Shown one piece after another: positions 46,921 to 59,554 of a DNA stretch of 64,000 nt (the stretch's first letter is position 1; each line of letters starts with the position of its first letter). This stretch comes from Dama dama. Taxonomy: Eukaryota; Chordata; Mammalia; Artiodactyla; Cervidae. The notes under the pieces are model-generated. The model made no database searches. It saw only the letters and a list, made by a program, of their open reading frames with translations, and was not told the origin of the DNA. The position numbers were made by a program, and so were the translations under genes. The stretch is from assembly GCF_033118175.1 (NCBI RefSeq), contig NC_083712.1, positions 10,364,956 to 10,428,955 of the forward strand, read 5' to 3'.

Positions 46921-47384
46921 TGATACATAAATATCAATAATATAAATACTTGTTTTGAAATACTTAGTTTTGAAGCCACAACTATCACTTTTTCAACTCC
47001 CAAATTCCATTCTGAGCATAGGTCATGTTTTAAGAAAATGTCATTGATCTATTCTCTCATCAAGGGTGTTAACTTAATTGGTTTAGCTGAGTACTAATGA
47101 GGCTATGATTGTACATCCCTAGGGATAGGCTTGTTAGCTTCAATTTAATGAAATTCAACAGAAAAATAGTGTCTACCCTGTAGTGGACACAGTAAAAAGA
47201 AATGAAATCAATAATCCTCCCTCTTTCCTTTGGGATCTTGAGATCAAACGTGAGAGAAACAGACATCTAACACAAACACATGTTTCTACTATTCTAAGAT
47301 GAGTCTAAGATGACAGAAGCATAAATAGGTGTCACACACTCAGGCACTGGGGAACGCTGAAACAGCACGATGAAGGGACGTGGG

Positions 47385-47690
47385 AATGTCCTGTAAAACG
47401 CAAGGCAACCGTGGGGCGGAGAGGAGGTCAGGACGCGCAGAGAAGAGGATTCTCCGCATCCGACAAAACAATCGTGCTTCCGAGGCTGCTCTCCCCAGCC
47501 TGCCCTGCCCTGCCCTGCATCTCTTGTCAACTGAGAGCAGCTGTCCCGGCGGTGCGGGTGTCGGGGACGGAAAACCACGCTTGGTGAAGGATGCGGCAGG
47601 GGTGGAAGAAAACGGGAAGACAGAACCCGAGGGCGCGGAGGCCACTCGGAAGCGGGGCGGGGGCGGTTAGGTGGGTACCGCAGCTCATAT
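47385..47690. promoter_or_regulatory. CpG-island-like segment with tandem GC boxes
   Basis: About 25 CpG sites occur in roughly 300 bases at around 60% GC, which is close to the number expected without CpG loss. The surroundings are AT-rich and CpG-poor. Two GGGCGG boxes are adjacent at 47655-47660 and 47661-47666, and four CCTGC(C) units lie at 47498-47519. Open frames of 94-101 codons on both strands follow from composition. No matching transposon was recognised. It could be an internal promoter or enhancer within CSMD1; that is inference. Confidence 0.5.
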
Positions 47691-49151
47691 CAAACTGGGA
47701 TGGCTGCTCAGCGCGGTTTGGTCATGAAGGTTGGTGAGAAGAGCTCAGAAAAGGAGCGACATCAGGGACGTCCCTAAATTCGATTACAGGGTCTATTATA
47801 TACAATAAAAGGTTTTAACAGTGTGTCTGAGGATCCTAAATGCACATAAAGAACTTATAACATGATGTACATAATATTTATACAAATGGATGACATTTAT
47901 GTCATATACACATAAAGACACTATAATATCTAGCAGTGAGTAGCAAGTCTGCTGTCAACCTATGTGGATTCTCTGTGCAAATCAGTATGTGACACCTCCC
48001 CTGCCAGGAATCAAATAAAACAAGGTCTTCCTTGTGCTGGGCTTAGGCAACTTCAGGTTAAAATGCATGGCTTAGGACAGTGGGCTCCAGGCTGCATTTC
48101 AATCTTGACTCCTCACTTTGTTACTTTGTGATATCCACACACTGGATAGGTGTGAGAATGTTTAGTCATTGCCATTTGTCTGATTGCAAACCACTAAAGT
48201 CAAAGTTAGTCATTTCAAACTTTGAGGTCAATAAGATCATTTCAAATCTCAGCTTTAACTGTGATTAGATGCCTTATTATGTTGACATTCTGAATTTCAA
48301 GAGCTGTATTTTCAAAATAGGGGTATTTATACCTGCATAAACATAGGGTACATCTCCTACTACCATAGGAAGCAGATGAATAATAAATGCCAGAACCCAT
48401 CCATAAGCTCTCCATCTTCACTCCAACTCCATCCCTATACAGCAGTAGACGAACTGTTCCATCAATCCATTCATTAATAGTCAGTTCTAATAAGTACACT
48501 TTGTCTTTAAGAGAGCAACTGATGGTGAAGAAAGCTGTCAGAAAATTGTACACCAGTTGATCTAAATTAAAATAGAAAAGCTTTGTATTTTAGGCTTCAA
48601 TTATTTAGAATTCTTTATAGATAATACTGGAATGAATATTTAGATTGTCTAAGGAAAACAAAAGATTTCCAAAGAAACAAGAATAATAGTATAAATAAAA
48701 TCAGATGAGGAATATTTTACCAACCTAATAAAGTGTACTCTTTTCAAACAAAAACAGCTCCAAATTACACATAATTACAGTGCTAACTACAAATGAATTC
48801 CATCCACTCATCTTGACAATGTTGGTTATTAGTTTGGATTATATGTTAGTCATTCATTTTGATTATAAGAATTTAGAAAGAACTGAATTGCCTTTCATTA
48901 AAAACAGTCTCAAAAAGGCTTTAAACAATTAAGAATATCCCTCTTCTCTGCTCAAAAAGTGAACATTTACAGTGAGCTTACGCTAGGCACATTCACATGT
49001 CATTGCAATAAGTGAGTGTGAGATGTATTCACATAACTCTGATCTTCCAGTTTGTATATGAATACACAGATGCTAGGGATCTCCATCACATGGCTGGGGG
49101 CAGTCAATAAACAAAGATGGTGCACACCTAGTGTCCATGAGCCCTAGAGGT
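47691..49151. other. AT-rich unique intron
   Basis: No element or exon recognised. The 103-codon minus-strand frame at 48242-48553 has no known domain. Confidence 0.45.
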
Positions 49152-49356
49152 GATGGTGGCTTAGTCACTAAGTTGTGTCTGACTCTTCTGACCCCATGGA
49201 CTGTAGCTTGCCAGGCAAGAATACTGGAATGGGTTGCCATTCCCTTCTCTAGGGAATCTTCCCAACCCAGAGATCAAATCCAGGTCTAGTGAATTACAGG
49301 CAGACTCCTGCAATGCAGGCAGACTGCTTACTAACCAAGTCATCAGAGAAGTCCCT
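49152..49356 (-). mobile_element. Bov-tA SINE
   Basis: Reversed copy with an internal deletion after ctgtagcttgccaggcaaga and a diverged head ending agagaagtccc. Confidence 0.85.
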
Positions 49357-50094
49357 CATGATCTCTACACAGTCCCTAACTACGTAGGGATGACATGGAA
49401 TTTTAATTTAGTTGCACTATAACAAATACCTGAATAGCATATTGTTATCTTCCTATGTTCTTTCACACCGTAATTCCAACAATAATTTTTATGTTGGATA
49501 GAGTCACCAGTATTTGTAGTGCATCCCTTTTCAAGATGTGACCCAAAAATGCCTGCAGTGAGTAATGAGACACTTTTAGAGGGTCTGGTATTTTTTTTAA
49601 CAATATTAAGATCTTCCTTTTTCTATGATACAATTCAAGTTGTCTAAAATATTAAAATTTTTAAAAATTTGTATCTGATACCATGAGTTTGACAGTTTCC
49701 CATTGCTTAAAGATTTTTTTTCTGATAACATATGTAATGACATTAACAATAGTGATATCATCGATATTGTATAGTGAAATGTATCAGTATGTGGAGGAAC
49801 TCATAACTCAATGAAATCATTGTTTGCCAAATGACCAATGCATGGTGGTATAAAATCATGCACATATAAAACATTAATTCAAGAAGGAAGCTAGATCAAC
49901 AGCTTTTAATGTATGACACATTTATTGTTATGGTTTCATATTTCACAGAGCAGCTATCAATTTAGGAAATATAATTACTATTTTTTGTTATAGTATAAAA
50001 GAATATAAATAGTTATTTGAAAAAAAGTATTAAAATATTCATTTCTTTTTCAACCATATGTGAGGCAGGATTCTTTTTTTTTAATATTTTATCC
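49357..50094. other. AT-rich intron
   Basis: No named element recognised with confidence; it could hold upstream parts of the old L1 that begins at about 50095. Confidence 0.4.
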
Positions 50095-52196
50095 AAAACA
50101 ACCTAGTGCAACAGATTAAATGCAGAAGCAGATGTACTGATCCATATGGAGGGTTACCATACTAATGCTAATTAAAAGAAAGCTGGAGTAGCTATACTAA
50201 TAGAATGCAAAAAATATTGCCAAGAGTATAAAACAGTACCAAGGATAATGTGGGTCACTTCGTAACATCAAAGGTATGAATCCATTAAAAATACATAGCA
50301 ATTTTGAACACATATGTACCTAATAACAGTGCTTCAAAACACATGAAGCAAAAACAGATAAAACTACAAAAAGAAATAGACAAGTTGACAACTGTAGTAG
50401 AAGATTTCAATATGTCTCACAAAAACAGCTAGAACAAGTGATCACAAAACCACTAAAACTATTAAAGACTTAAATGCTGCTATGAACTAATTTGACCTAA
50501 TTGACCTTTAAAGAACACTTCACCCAACTATAGTAGAACATACATTCTTTTCCAGGGTACGTGAAATTTTTGCCAAGTAGAAGCATATTCTAGGCCATAA
50601 AATCATTATTAATAAATTTAAAAGGATTCAAGCCATAAAAGTATGTTCTCTGACCACAAAGATCCTGGGAAAATCCTTAGATATTTGGAAACTAAATTGG
50701 ATGCTTTAAAAATAACCCACGATTAGCAGCAGTAATTACAAGAGAAAGTAATTTTGAAAAGCATGAAGCATTTTGAACTGCATGAAAAGATAAATATGAA
50801 ATTTATGGGATAAAGTAGTTCTAAGAACAGTTCAAGAGCAGTTAAAGTATAAGAGTGAAATCTATAGTACTGAACACCTACATTAGAAAAGAAAAAAAGA
50901 TCTTAAATCACAACTTCAATCTTAAGAAACTAGGAAAAGAAGAGCAAATTAATCCAACAGTAATCAGAGCAAAGAAAATATCAAGAACAAAATCAGTGGA
51001 ATATAAGAAAAATAATCCTAATACAAAAAATTAGTAAAACCAAAGGTACTTTTTTTGAGAAGATCTTTAACATTGACATATCCATAGACAAATAATCAGG
51101 TAAAATAGAAAAACACAATTACCAACATCAGCAATTGGAAATTTACTATCACTGTTGATTTAAAGATGATAAGGGAATATTATAAATAACTTTATGCCAA
51201 TAAACTTGACAACTTAAACTGAAAAATTCCTTTAAATTTGAAAGATACCAATTATCAAAGCTATTCATTTGAATAGAGATAGATAACTGGAATAGGTGTG
51301 TGGTAGAAAAGAAGCTTAAGTAGTAATAATTTTTAAAAAGCTCATTAGAAAATTCTAACTACAGGTGGCTTCACTGATGAATTTCTCAAAAGCTTAAGAA
51401 AGACGTATTACTGATTCTCACAAACTCTTCCAGGATATTTCAGAGGATAGAATGTTTCCTAATTAATTTTATAAGAATAATATTATTACTCTGATAGCAA
51501 AATCAAAGTCATTGCAAGAAAAGACTGTAGGCCAATATGTCTTGTGACCATACAGGCAAAATAAAAATAAAAAACTTAAAAATAGCAAATCCAACATTAT
51601 ATAACATGGATAAAACATCATGACCAAATCAAGATTATCTCAGAATGTAAGACTGGTTTAATATTGAAAAATCAATCAATGTAATTAATCATATTAACAA
51701 CTAAACAAACCAAAAAATCACCTCAATAGAGATAGGAAAGCTTTTACAAAATCCCACACACATTTCTGTAAAAACTCCCTATTTCCTAAAAATAGGACAC
51801 TTCCACAATTTGATAAAAGGAATCTATGAAAAAATCTATAATTAATATCATTCTTACTGATGAAATCAGGATGCTTTCCCTCTAAGATCAGGAATAAAGC
51901 AAGAATGCCTCACTAATCTTATTCAACCTTGTAATGTTGGTACTAGCCACTTCCTCCAAGAAAGAAAAATAAATGAACTACATTCATATGGAAAAGAAAG
52001 AAAATAAAATTGTCTTTATTTGTAGTTTACAGGATCAACTAGGACAAAAGTCCTAGGAAATCTATAAAAATAAAGCTCCTAAAACTAGCTTATATTTCTG
52101 TATAAACACACAGTATACACTCAAAAATGGCAAAAATAATATTCACATTGGTATTGTGAAGTGAAAATATCTCTTGCCATATTAAAAAATAGGAAA
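50095..52196 (+). pseudogene. Old L1 ORF2 remnant
   Basis: The DNA follows L1 ORF2 in order. The endonuclease part lies at about 50150-50700 (equivalents of 'aacacatatgtacctaataacagtgc' and 'aagaacacttcacccaact'). The reverse transcriptase part follows, with 'gatcaggaataaagcaagaatgcc' near 51890-51915 as the conserved region ahead of the catalytic box. It is full of stops and gaps, and no frame over 60 codons survives, so it is much older than the BovB copies. ORF2 normally encodes about 1275 residues with endonuclease and reverse transcriptase activity. It ends abruptly at the retroviral LTR-like sequence at 52197. Confidence 0.82.
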
Positions 52197-52432
52197 TGTC
52201 ACAGCCATCGCCAATTTCTGGCCTCCAAATGTGAATGAGAGTTCATGTGATGTTCAGACTGCCTGATCCCTTTGTTTCAAACTTGTATATAGCCTGACTT
52301 CCCCACCAGCCTCCTTAGAGCAGTATTCTTAGAGCTACTGAGATGCTGTCTCCTAGGCTCAGAGTCCTAAACATTACCATCAAATAAAATAACTCTCTAC
52401 TTTCAGGTTGTGACTATATTTTTTAGTTGACA
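52197..52432 (+). repeat. Probable endogenous retrovirus LTR
   Basis: The segment opens with TGTCA and closes with TGACA, a 5-bp inverted terminus in the TG...CA form of retroviral LTRs. A polyadenylation signal AATAAA lies at 52383-52388, about 45 bases before the end. A TGG starting a possible primer-binding site follows five bases later at 52437. At 236 bp it is short for an LTR, so the 5' part may be missing or the start misplaced. No second LTR is in the window. Confidence 0.55.
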
Positions 52433-52937
52433 GCTTTGGCGACCAAAAGGAAGGACCCAGAGCAGATTTCACTTCTCTGCCTGAACTCTCGGAGAAACTG
52501 GAGCCGTGGTACCAGCAGAGGGCCCTTGTGCCCATCTGCTTTCTTGGGAGTTCAGGACAGCTTTTATTAAGTATCTTCTGGTCCTTGGATCTCCCATATT
52601 TGTTGAGATCCTGAATTTTTAGTTGTTGGGGAGTAGCAGGTATCTGCGCCTTCTCAGTAAGGTGTTGGGGAGGGGGTGGTGGGAAGACACCAAGGAAACA
52701 CACATCTAGGGTCTAGATAGTCGGTGGCTCAGGTGGAAGATACCTAGAGAATCTGCACCCATGGAAAGGTACGGATGGGGGCAGGCTCCCTTTTAACGAA
52801 AAATACCTGGGGCTTGGTTGAAAGATCCTGAGGTGGCTCCATCATGAAGGAAATAAGGAATGGAGCTCATACTTGCAAGTACATAGCTAACTGGAGAGAT
52901 TAAGTCTTGCCCTAAATATTGAGGGGGCTCTTTAATG
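52433..52937 (+). other. Probable retroviral leader / 5' gag region
   Basis: Non-coding sequence follows the candidate primer-binding site (tggcgaccaaaaggaaggac at 52437-52456). I cannot name the primer tRNA. The region has a few G-rich phrases and no long plus-strand frame; the 107-codon minus-strand frame at 52380-52703 is not considered a gene. Its identity rests on position after the LTR. Confidence 0.4.
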
Positions 52938-53586
52938 TTTTTTGTTGTCGATCAGTCGCTCACTCAGGTCCAATTTTTTGGGACCCCATGGACTGCAGCA
53001 TGCCAGGCTTCCCTGTCCTTCACATCTCCTGGAACTTGCTCAAGTTCATGTCCACTGAGTCAGTGATGCCATCCAACCATCTCATCCTCTATCGTCCCTT
53101 TCTCCTCCTGCCTTCAATCTTTCCCAGGATCAGGGTTGTTTCTAATGAGTTGACTTTTTGCATCAGGTGGCCAAAGTATTGCAGTTTCAGCTTCAGCATC
53201 AGTCCTTCCAATGAATATTCAGGACTGATTTCCTTTAGGATTGATTGGCTTGATCTCCTTTCAGTCCAAGGGACTCTCAAGAGTCTTCTCCAGCACCACA
53301 GTTCAAAACATTAATTCTTCAGCACTCAGTCTTCTTTATGGTCCAACTCTCACATTCATACATGATTACTGGAAAAACTGTAGCCTTGACTATGTGAATC
53401 TTTGTTGGCAAAGTAATGTCTCTGCTTTTTAATACTCTTGTTTAGGTTTATCATAGCCTTTCTTCCAAGGAGCAATATCTTTTAAATTCATGGCTGCAGT
53501 CACCATCTGCAGTGATTTTGGAGCCCAAGAAAATAAAGTCTGTCACTGTTACCATTGTTTCCCAATCTATATGCCATGAAGCGATG
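52938..53586 (-). mobile_element. BovB LINE 3' portion
   Basis: Reversed BovB with a ttttttgttgtcg tail, running through 'ctttgttggcaaagtaatgt' to 'tgccatgaagcgatg'. The frames at 52919-53314 and 53089-53280 are translations of this repeat. It appears to have inserted into the retroviral sequence. Confidence 0.92.
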
Positions 53587-53993
53587 CGTACTTCTGTTAA
53601 AAACTAAAAGCTGGCTTGGTAAAATCTTAAGCAAGGTTTTCTAGGGGCAAGCTTAGATTTCTCTGTGACTTTGAGATATAAATGTTCTATCTGATTTTCC
53701 TAGGTTGCTTTATTGTGTGTTTGTTGCTCTTTGGCCTATAAGAGGTCTTCTAGCATTCTTAATCATCTTCATCACCATGGAGCTTTAATTTATTGGTGGC
53801 CAGATGATGGATCCTTTGAAAATTAGAGAAACTAAAAAATTATTAAATCTAGAGTGCCCTTGCTGCAAACAACTGTTTTGTTGATACCTATAAAACAAAG
53901 GTCAAATTAACCTAAGAACTTTTACTGGAATGAGAAAAACTGACTTAGGAAGTTTATTGAGGCCTTCTTCTCAATGGGCCTTACAAAAATGCT
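53587..53993 (+). other. Probable endogenous retrovirus internal fragment
   Basis: About 400 bases between two BovB insertions. I place it in the same retroviral element as 52197-52937 from its position and from the lack of any other match. No gag motif is visible. Confidence 0.3.
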
Positions 53994-56900
53994 GTTGTTG
54001 TTGTTTTTTAGTCACTCAGCAGTGTCCAACTCCTTGCGACCCCATGGACTGCAGCACGCCAGGCTTCCCTGTCCATCTCAAATTCCTAGAGCTTGCTCAA
54101 ACTCATGTCCATTGAGTCGGTGATGCCATCCAACCATCTTATCCTCTGTCATCCCCTTCCCCTCCTGCTTCAATCTTTCCCAGCATCAGAGTCTTTTCTA
54201 ATGAGTCAGTTCTTCTCATCAGGTGGCCAAAGTATTGGGGTTTCAGCTTCAGCATCAGTCCTTCCAGTGAATATTCAGGATTGATTTTCTTTAGGATTGA
54301 CTGGTTTGATCTCCTTGCAGTCCAAGGGACTCTCAAGAATCTTCTCCAACACCACAGTTCAAAAGCCTCAAATCTTTGGTGCTCAGTGTTCTTTATGGTT
54401 CAACTCTCACATCCATACATGACTACTGCAAAAAACATAGCATTGACTAGACGGACCTTTGTTGACAAAGTAATAACTCTGCTTTTTAATATGCTGTCTA
54501 GGCTTGTCATAGCTTTTTTTTTTTTTTAAACAAGGAGTAAATGTCTTTTAATTTCATAGCTGCAGTCACTATCTGCAGTGATTTTGGAGCCCCCTGAAAT
54601 AAAGTCAGTCACTTTTTCCATTGTTTCTGCATCTATTTGCCATGAAGTGATGGGACTGGATGCTATGATCTTAGTTTTTGAATGTTGAGTTTTAAGCCAG
54701 CTTTTTCGCTCTCCTCTTCCACTTTCATCAGGAGGCTCTTTAGTTCTTCTTTGCTTTCTGCCATAAGGATCATGTCATATGTATATCTGAGGTTATTGAT
54801 ATTTCTCCTGGTGAACTTGATTCCAGCTTGTGATTCATCCAGCCCAGTGTTTCACATGATGTACTCTGAATATAAGTTAAATAAGCAGGGTGACAATATA
54901 CAGCCTTGACGTACTCCTTTGCCAATTTGGAAGCAGTCCATTGTTCCATGTCCCATTCTAACTGTTCCTTCTTGATCTGCATACAGATTTCTCGGGAGGC
55001 AGGCAAAATGCCCTGGTATTCCCATCTCTTGAAGAATTTTCCATAGTTTGTTTTGATTCACATAGTCAAAGGCTTCAGCATAGTCAATGAAGCAGAAGAA
55101 GATATTTTTCTGGAATTCTCTTGCTTTTCTATGATCCAACAGATGTTGGTAACTTGATCTTTGGTCCCTCTAAAGACATAAATCCAGTCTTTTCTAAATT
55201 CAGCTTGAACATCTGGAAGTTCTTGGTTCAGGTACTGTTGAAGAATAGCTTGGAGAATTTTGAACATTACTTTGCTAGTGTGTGAGATGAGTGCAACTGT
55301 GCGGTAGTTTGAATGGTTTTTAGTATTCCCTTTCCTTGGGATTTGAATGAAAACTGACCTTTTCCAGTCCTGTGGCCACTGCTGAGTTTTCCAAATTTGC
55401 TGGCATGCTGAGTGAAGCACTTACCCAGCATCATCTTTTAAAATCTGAAATAGCTCAGCTGGAATTCTGTAGTGATGCTTTCTAAGGCCCACTTGACTTC
55501 ACATTCTAGGATGTCTGGCTCTAGGTGAGTGATCATACATCATGGTTATCCAGGTCATTAAGATAATTTCTGTATATTTCTTCTGTGTATTCTTGCCATG
55601 TCTTCTTAATATCTTCTGCTTCTGTTAGATCCATACCATTTCTGTCCTTTATTGTGCCCATCTTTGCATGAAATATTCCCTTGGTATCTCTAATTTTCTT
55701 GAAAAGATCTTTAATTTTTCCCATTCTATTGTTTCCCTGTATTTCTTTGCACTGATCACTTAGGAAGACTCTCTGATTTCTCCTTGCTATTCTTTTGGAA
55801 CTCTGCATTCAGATCGGTATATCTTTCCTTTCCTCCCTTGACTTTCACTTCTCTTCTTTTCTCAGCCATTTGTAAGGCCTCCTCAGATGACCTGTTTTCC
55901 TTTTGGGGCTTCTTTTTCTTGGGGATGGTTTTGGTCATCATTAAATCTATGTTATGAACCTTGTTCTTGTACAATGTTATGAACCTCTGTCCTTATTTCT
56001 TCAGGCACTCTGTTTATCAGATCTAATCCTTTTAATCTCTTTGTCACTTCCACTGTATAATTGTCAGAGATTTGATATAGGTCATACCTGAATTGCCTAG
56101 TGGTTTTGCCTACCTTTTTCAATTTAAGTCTGAATTTGGCAATAAGGAGTTCATGATCTGAGCCACAGTCAACTCCTGGTCTTGTTTTTGCTGACTGTTT
56201 AGAGCTTCTCCATCTTCAGCTGCAAAGAATATAATCAATCTGATCTCGGTATTGACCATCTGGTGACGTCCATGTGTAGAGCCATCTCTTGTGTTGTTGA
56301 ACAGGGTGTTTGCTATGACCAGTTCATTTACTTGGCAAAACTGTGTTAGCCTTTGTTCAGTTTCATTTTGTACTCCAAGGCCAAACTTGCCAGATACCTC
56401 TTGACTTCTTACTTTTGCATTCCAGTCCCCTGTGAAGAAAAGAACATCTTTTTTTTGTTTGTTTTAGTTCTAGAAGGTCTGGTACGTCTTCAAAGAACTG
56501 TTCAACTTCAGCTTCTTCAGCATTAATGGTTGGGGCATAGACTTGGATTACTGTGATACTGAATGGCTTGCCTTGGAAACGAACAGAGATCATTCTGTCG
56601 TTTTTGAGATTGCATCCAAGTACTGCATCTCAGACTCTTTTGTCGACTATGATGGCCACTCCTTTTCTTCTAAGGAATTCTTGCACACAGTAGTAGATAT
56701 ATAATGGTCATCTGAATTAAACTTGTCCATTTTGGTCCTTTTTAGTTCACTGATCCTAAAATGTCAATGTTCACTCTTGCTGTTTGACCACTTCCAATTT
56801 ACACTGATTTATGTACCTAACATTCCAGGTTCCTATGCAGTATTGTTCTTTACATCATCAGACTTTACTTCCACTAGCAGACACTTCCACAGCTAGGTGT

Positions 56901-57031
56901 TGTTTCCACTTGTGTTCAGCATCTTCATTCCTTCTGGAGCTAGTTTTTCACTCTTCTCCAGCAGCATATTGGGTACCTACCTACTGACCTGGGGAGCTCC
57001 TCTTTCCATGTCATATCTTTTTGCCTTTTCA
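53994..57031 (-). mobile_element. Near full-length BovB LINE with TSD
   Basis: At 3038 bp this is the longest BovB here, close to the family's roughly 3.2 kb. On the minus strand it runs from 5' UTR text near 57030 (tatgaaaaggcaaaaag), through the endonuclease (about 56800-56000) and reverse transcriptase (about 55650-54700), to the 3' UTR and a (GTT)n-type tail at 53994. The flanks tacaaaaatgct at 53982-53993 and tacaaatgct at 57032-57041 agree as a target duplication apart from a two-base difference in the A run. Confidence 0.94.
54660..56600 (-). pseudogene. BovB endonuclease / reverse transcriptase, broken
   Basis: BovB encodes an APE-type endonuclease and a reverse transcriptase for target-primed insertion. 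Recognisable pieces on the minus strand include an endonuclease segment at 56593-56363 with 'ITVIQVYAPT', a linker at 55974-55533, and palm segments at 55420-55058 and 55139-54852 (with FIDYAEAFDYVNQNKLW). The pieces lie in different frames with stops between them; the longest single frame is 120 codons. The element is not able to mobilise itself. Confidence 0.88.
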
Positions 57032-57369
57032 TACAAATGCTAATTAGAACAATTAAGGATATAAACAAAAAAAGTAGAGAAAAAAAGGTCTAAAAATTAT
57101 TTCAGTGAGGTAATTTTTTTTCTTTTTAAAGTGAGTTACTTCAAATGAATAAAAAATTATTTGGATGCTTATTTAGAATGGGATTAATAAAACAGACATT
57201 TACATGATTAAATAAGATTTACTATTACTATGCTACCAAAAGTTAATGAGCCAGAGGGTGCCCCTACTGGCCCCCAACATTAAATGCTAAACAAGTCGGT
57301 TCTATTTACCCTAATTTTAAGTTATATATTTAAATGACTAGAAGAATTTATATTGTGATATCTCACCAG

Positions 57370-57582
57370 GGCTTCCCTGGTAGTTCAGATGGTAAAGAAT
57401 CCACCTGCAATGTGGGAGACACAGGTTCAATCTCTGAGTCAGGTAGATCCCCTGGAGAAGGGAATGGCAACGCACTCCAGTATTCTTCCCTGGAGAATCC
57501 CATGGACAGAGGAGCCTGGCGGGCTACAGTCCATGGGGTTGCAAAGGACAAGACTGAGCAACTAACACGTTCACTTTCTTTC
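57370..57582 (+). mobile_element. Bov-tA SINE with TSD
   Basis: Well-kept sense copy beginning ggcttccctggtagttcaga. A 10-bp duplication, atctcaccag, at 57360-57369 and 57583-57592 marks its ends. Confidence 0.94.
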
Positions 57583-58528
57583 ATCTCACCAGTTATTTCG
57601 GGACAGTTATGCCAAAGGGCCTGACTTCCCCGGCTCTAACCAACTCTGGGGATCCCAGAGCCTTTTATATAAACGTAGGTAAAATAGACAGGGAACAAAA
57701 GGGAAAAGCCTTCTAAACTCCCCTAAGACCAAAAGTTGTTGATTGGATCCTTATGAAAACTAAAGTTAAAGGTATAAAAGTTGATGGAATCTAGATAAAG
57801 ATATATAAATTGGCATGTTTAAATGGGCTTTATAGAAGGTGGTTACAGCTCTTATTTAATTATATTGTGGGATAAACAAGGCATGTAGATTGCCACTGAG
57901 GAAATATTAACTAAATGTACTGAGGAAGGTTCTATTCAACAATAAAGTTCATGGCATTTGTGGAGCCTTCTAAGACCTTTTAAGCTAGGTGACTAAGATT
58001 TTCGTTGTTAAGGGAAAACTGCTTATATTGAGTTGAGGGACATGTGAGTGAGCCCTTTCTTCCTCCAGCTGAAGACCACAGCCTGCCAGTGATTGTTATT
58101 TTAAGTGTGCTCTCTTCGTTTTCCCCTCAGTGACTCTCTTATGATCCCCTCCCTTTCTTGTTTCACTCCCTTCCCTCCTCTCAAAAAGCAGTTGGGAAAC
58201 TTACAGACACCCAGGATGACTTTGTCTTATACCTCAGTCACCTTTTCAGACCCGTCTCAGTTTTAAAGAAGGTACGTGAAAGAAACTGAGTATTTTCTGA
58301 AAAATGAATATTTTATCAGTACAGTTTTATGCAACAGACTCTGCCTACTGTAAATCCTTCTTGACAAGATGTACTGTACTAGGAGGATGAAGAAAGAAAA
58401 GACCAGAAGAGACTCTTGGAAGCAGTGTGTGTGTTCCTCAAAAGTCAGAACAACTGCTTGGTGACAATGAGACATTCAATTCAGATTAGCTTTCCAAATG
58501 ACTTAGACACAGCTGTGCAAAATATGGA

Positions 58529-58738
58529 TCTTCCCTGTACCTCAGATGGTAAAGAATCGGCGTGCAATGCAGGAGACCTTGGTTCAATCCCTGGGCTGGG
58601 AAGATCCCCTGGAGAAGGGAATGGCAATTCACTCCAGTATTCTTGCCTGGAGAATCCCATGGACAGAGGAGCTTGGCGGGCTACAATTTGTGGGGTTGAA
58701 AAGAGTCAGACATGACTGAGCGGCTAATGCTAACACTA
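58529..58738 (+). mobile_element. Bov-tA SINE
   Basis: Sense copy (atcttccctgtacctcagat, then 'gatcccctggagaagggaat') ending 'gactgagcggctaatgctaac'. Confidence 0.9.
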
Positions 58739-59077
58739 CTGAGGAAACCAATAGTTACCTGAGTTGTAGAAAATAGGTAAACTGGGAACTAACATGCAAG
58801 GGTTAATAAAATAAAAATAGCAATTTTGCTTTGGCTTAATTTATAAACTCAAAAAGGTCTTTGCTAAATGCCTTATACAAACCTATGAAGATGGGCTAAA
58901 GTAAAACTCTAAAGTTATTAAAAGTAGAACTTGGTAAATTAAATTTCAATTATATTAAAAATCTTAACCATGGATTGTAGCAACTTTAGGTGACAAAACT
59001 GTTCTTTGAAAAACTAAACAACTGTCTTTGTCTCAAAAATATCTAAAACAGAATACGAATACGGGCCACAAGGACCT

Positions 59078-59278
59078 CAAAAGTGAAAGTGAAATTCGCT
59101 CAGTCGTGTCTGACTCTTTGCGACCCCATGGACAATACAGTCTATGGAATTGTCCAGGCCAGAATACTGGAGTGGGTAGCCATTCCCTTCCCCAGGGGAT
59201 CTTCCCAATCCAGGGATCCAACCCAGGACTCCCACATTGCAGGTGGATTTTTTACCAGCTGAGCCACCAGAGAAGCCG
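59078..59278 (-). mobile_element. Bov-tA SINE with TSD
   Basis: Reversed copy from tcaaaagtgaaagtgaaatt to the head ccaccagagaagccg. Flanks acaaggacct at 59068-59077 and acaaggactt at 59279-59288 match at 9 of 10 positions. Confidence 0.92.
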
Positions 59279-59554
59279 ACAAGGACTTAGACTCAGCCCG
59301 ATTAAGCAGGTAAAACCTGTAAGACCAAGGGAAAAAACAAAAAAGTGGCAGTTTTAAATCTAAACTGCTGACAATGTTCCCAAATCAAAGCTTATAGATA
59401 GTAAGCCTTAATCATCTGAGAAAGCAACTTTAAGGTAATCAAACTGTTTGTTAACTAGTAAGTTTATGTAAATGTTGTAATACCTGATTCATATCTAAGC
59501 TTTTAGTAAACCACAAGATCTCTAGTTTGTTTATGTCTGTGTATACATTATACA

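Larger units (their letters stand above)
57583..59542. other. Unresolved AT-rich sequence, perhaps retroviral interior
   Basis: Apart from two SINEs (58529-58738 and 59078-59278) I recognise nothing definite. It lies between the LTR-like sequence at 52.2 kb and the integrase at 63.4 kb, so it may be decayed retroviral internal sequence. No gag, protease or reverse transcriptase motif could be read. Confidence 0.3.

Noticed and set aside
47380..47670. 96-codon plus-strand frame in the CpG-rich segment
   Set aside because: Counter-strand frames of similar length are also open. The segment is better described as CpG-rich non-coding DNA until transcription is shown.
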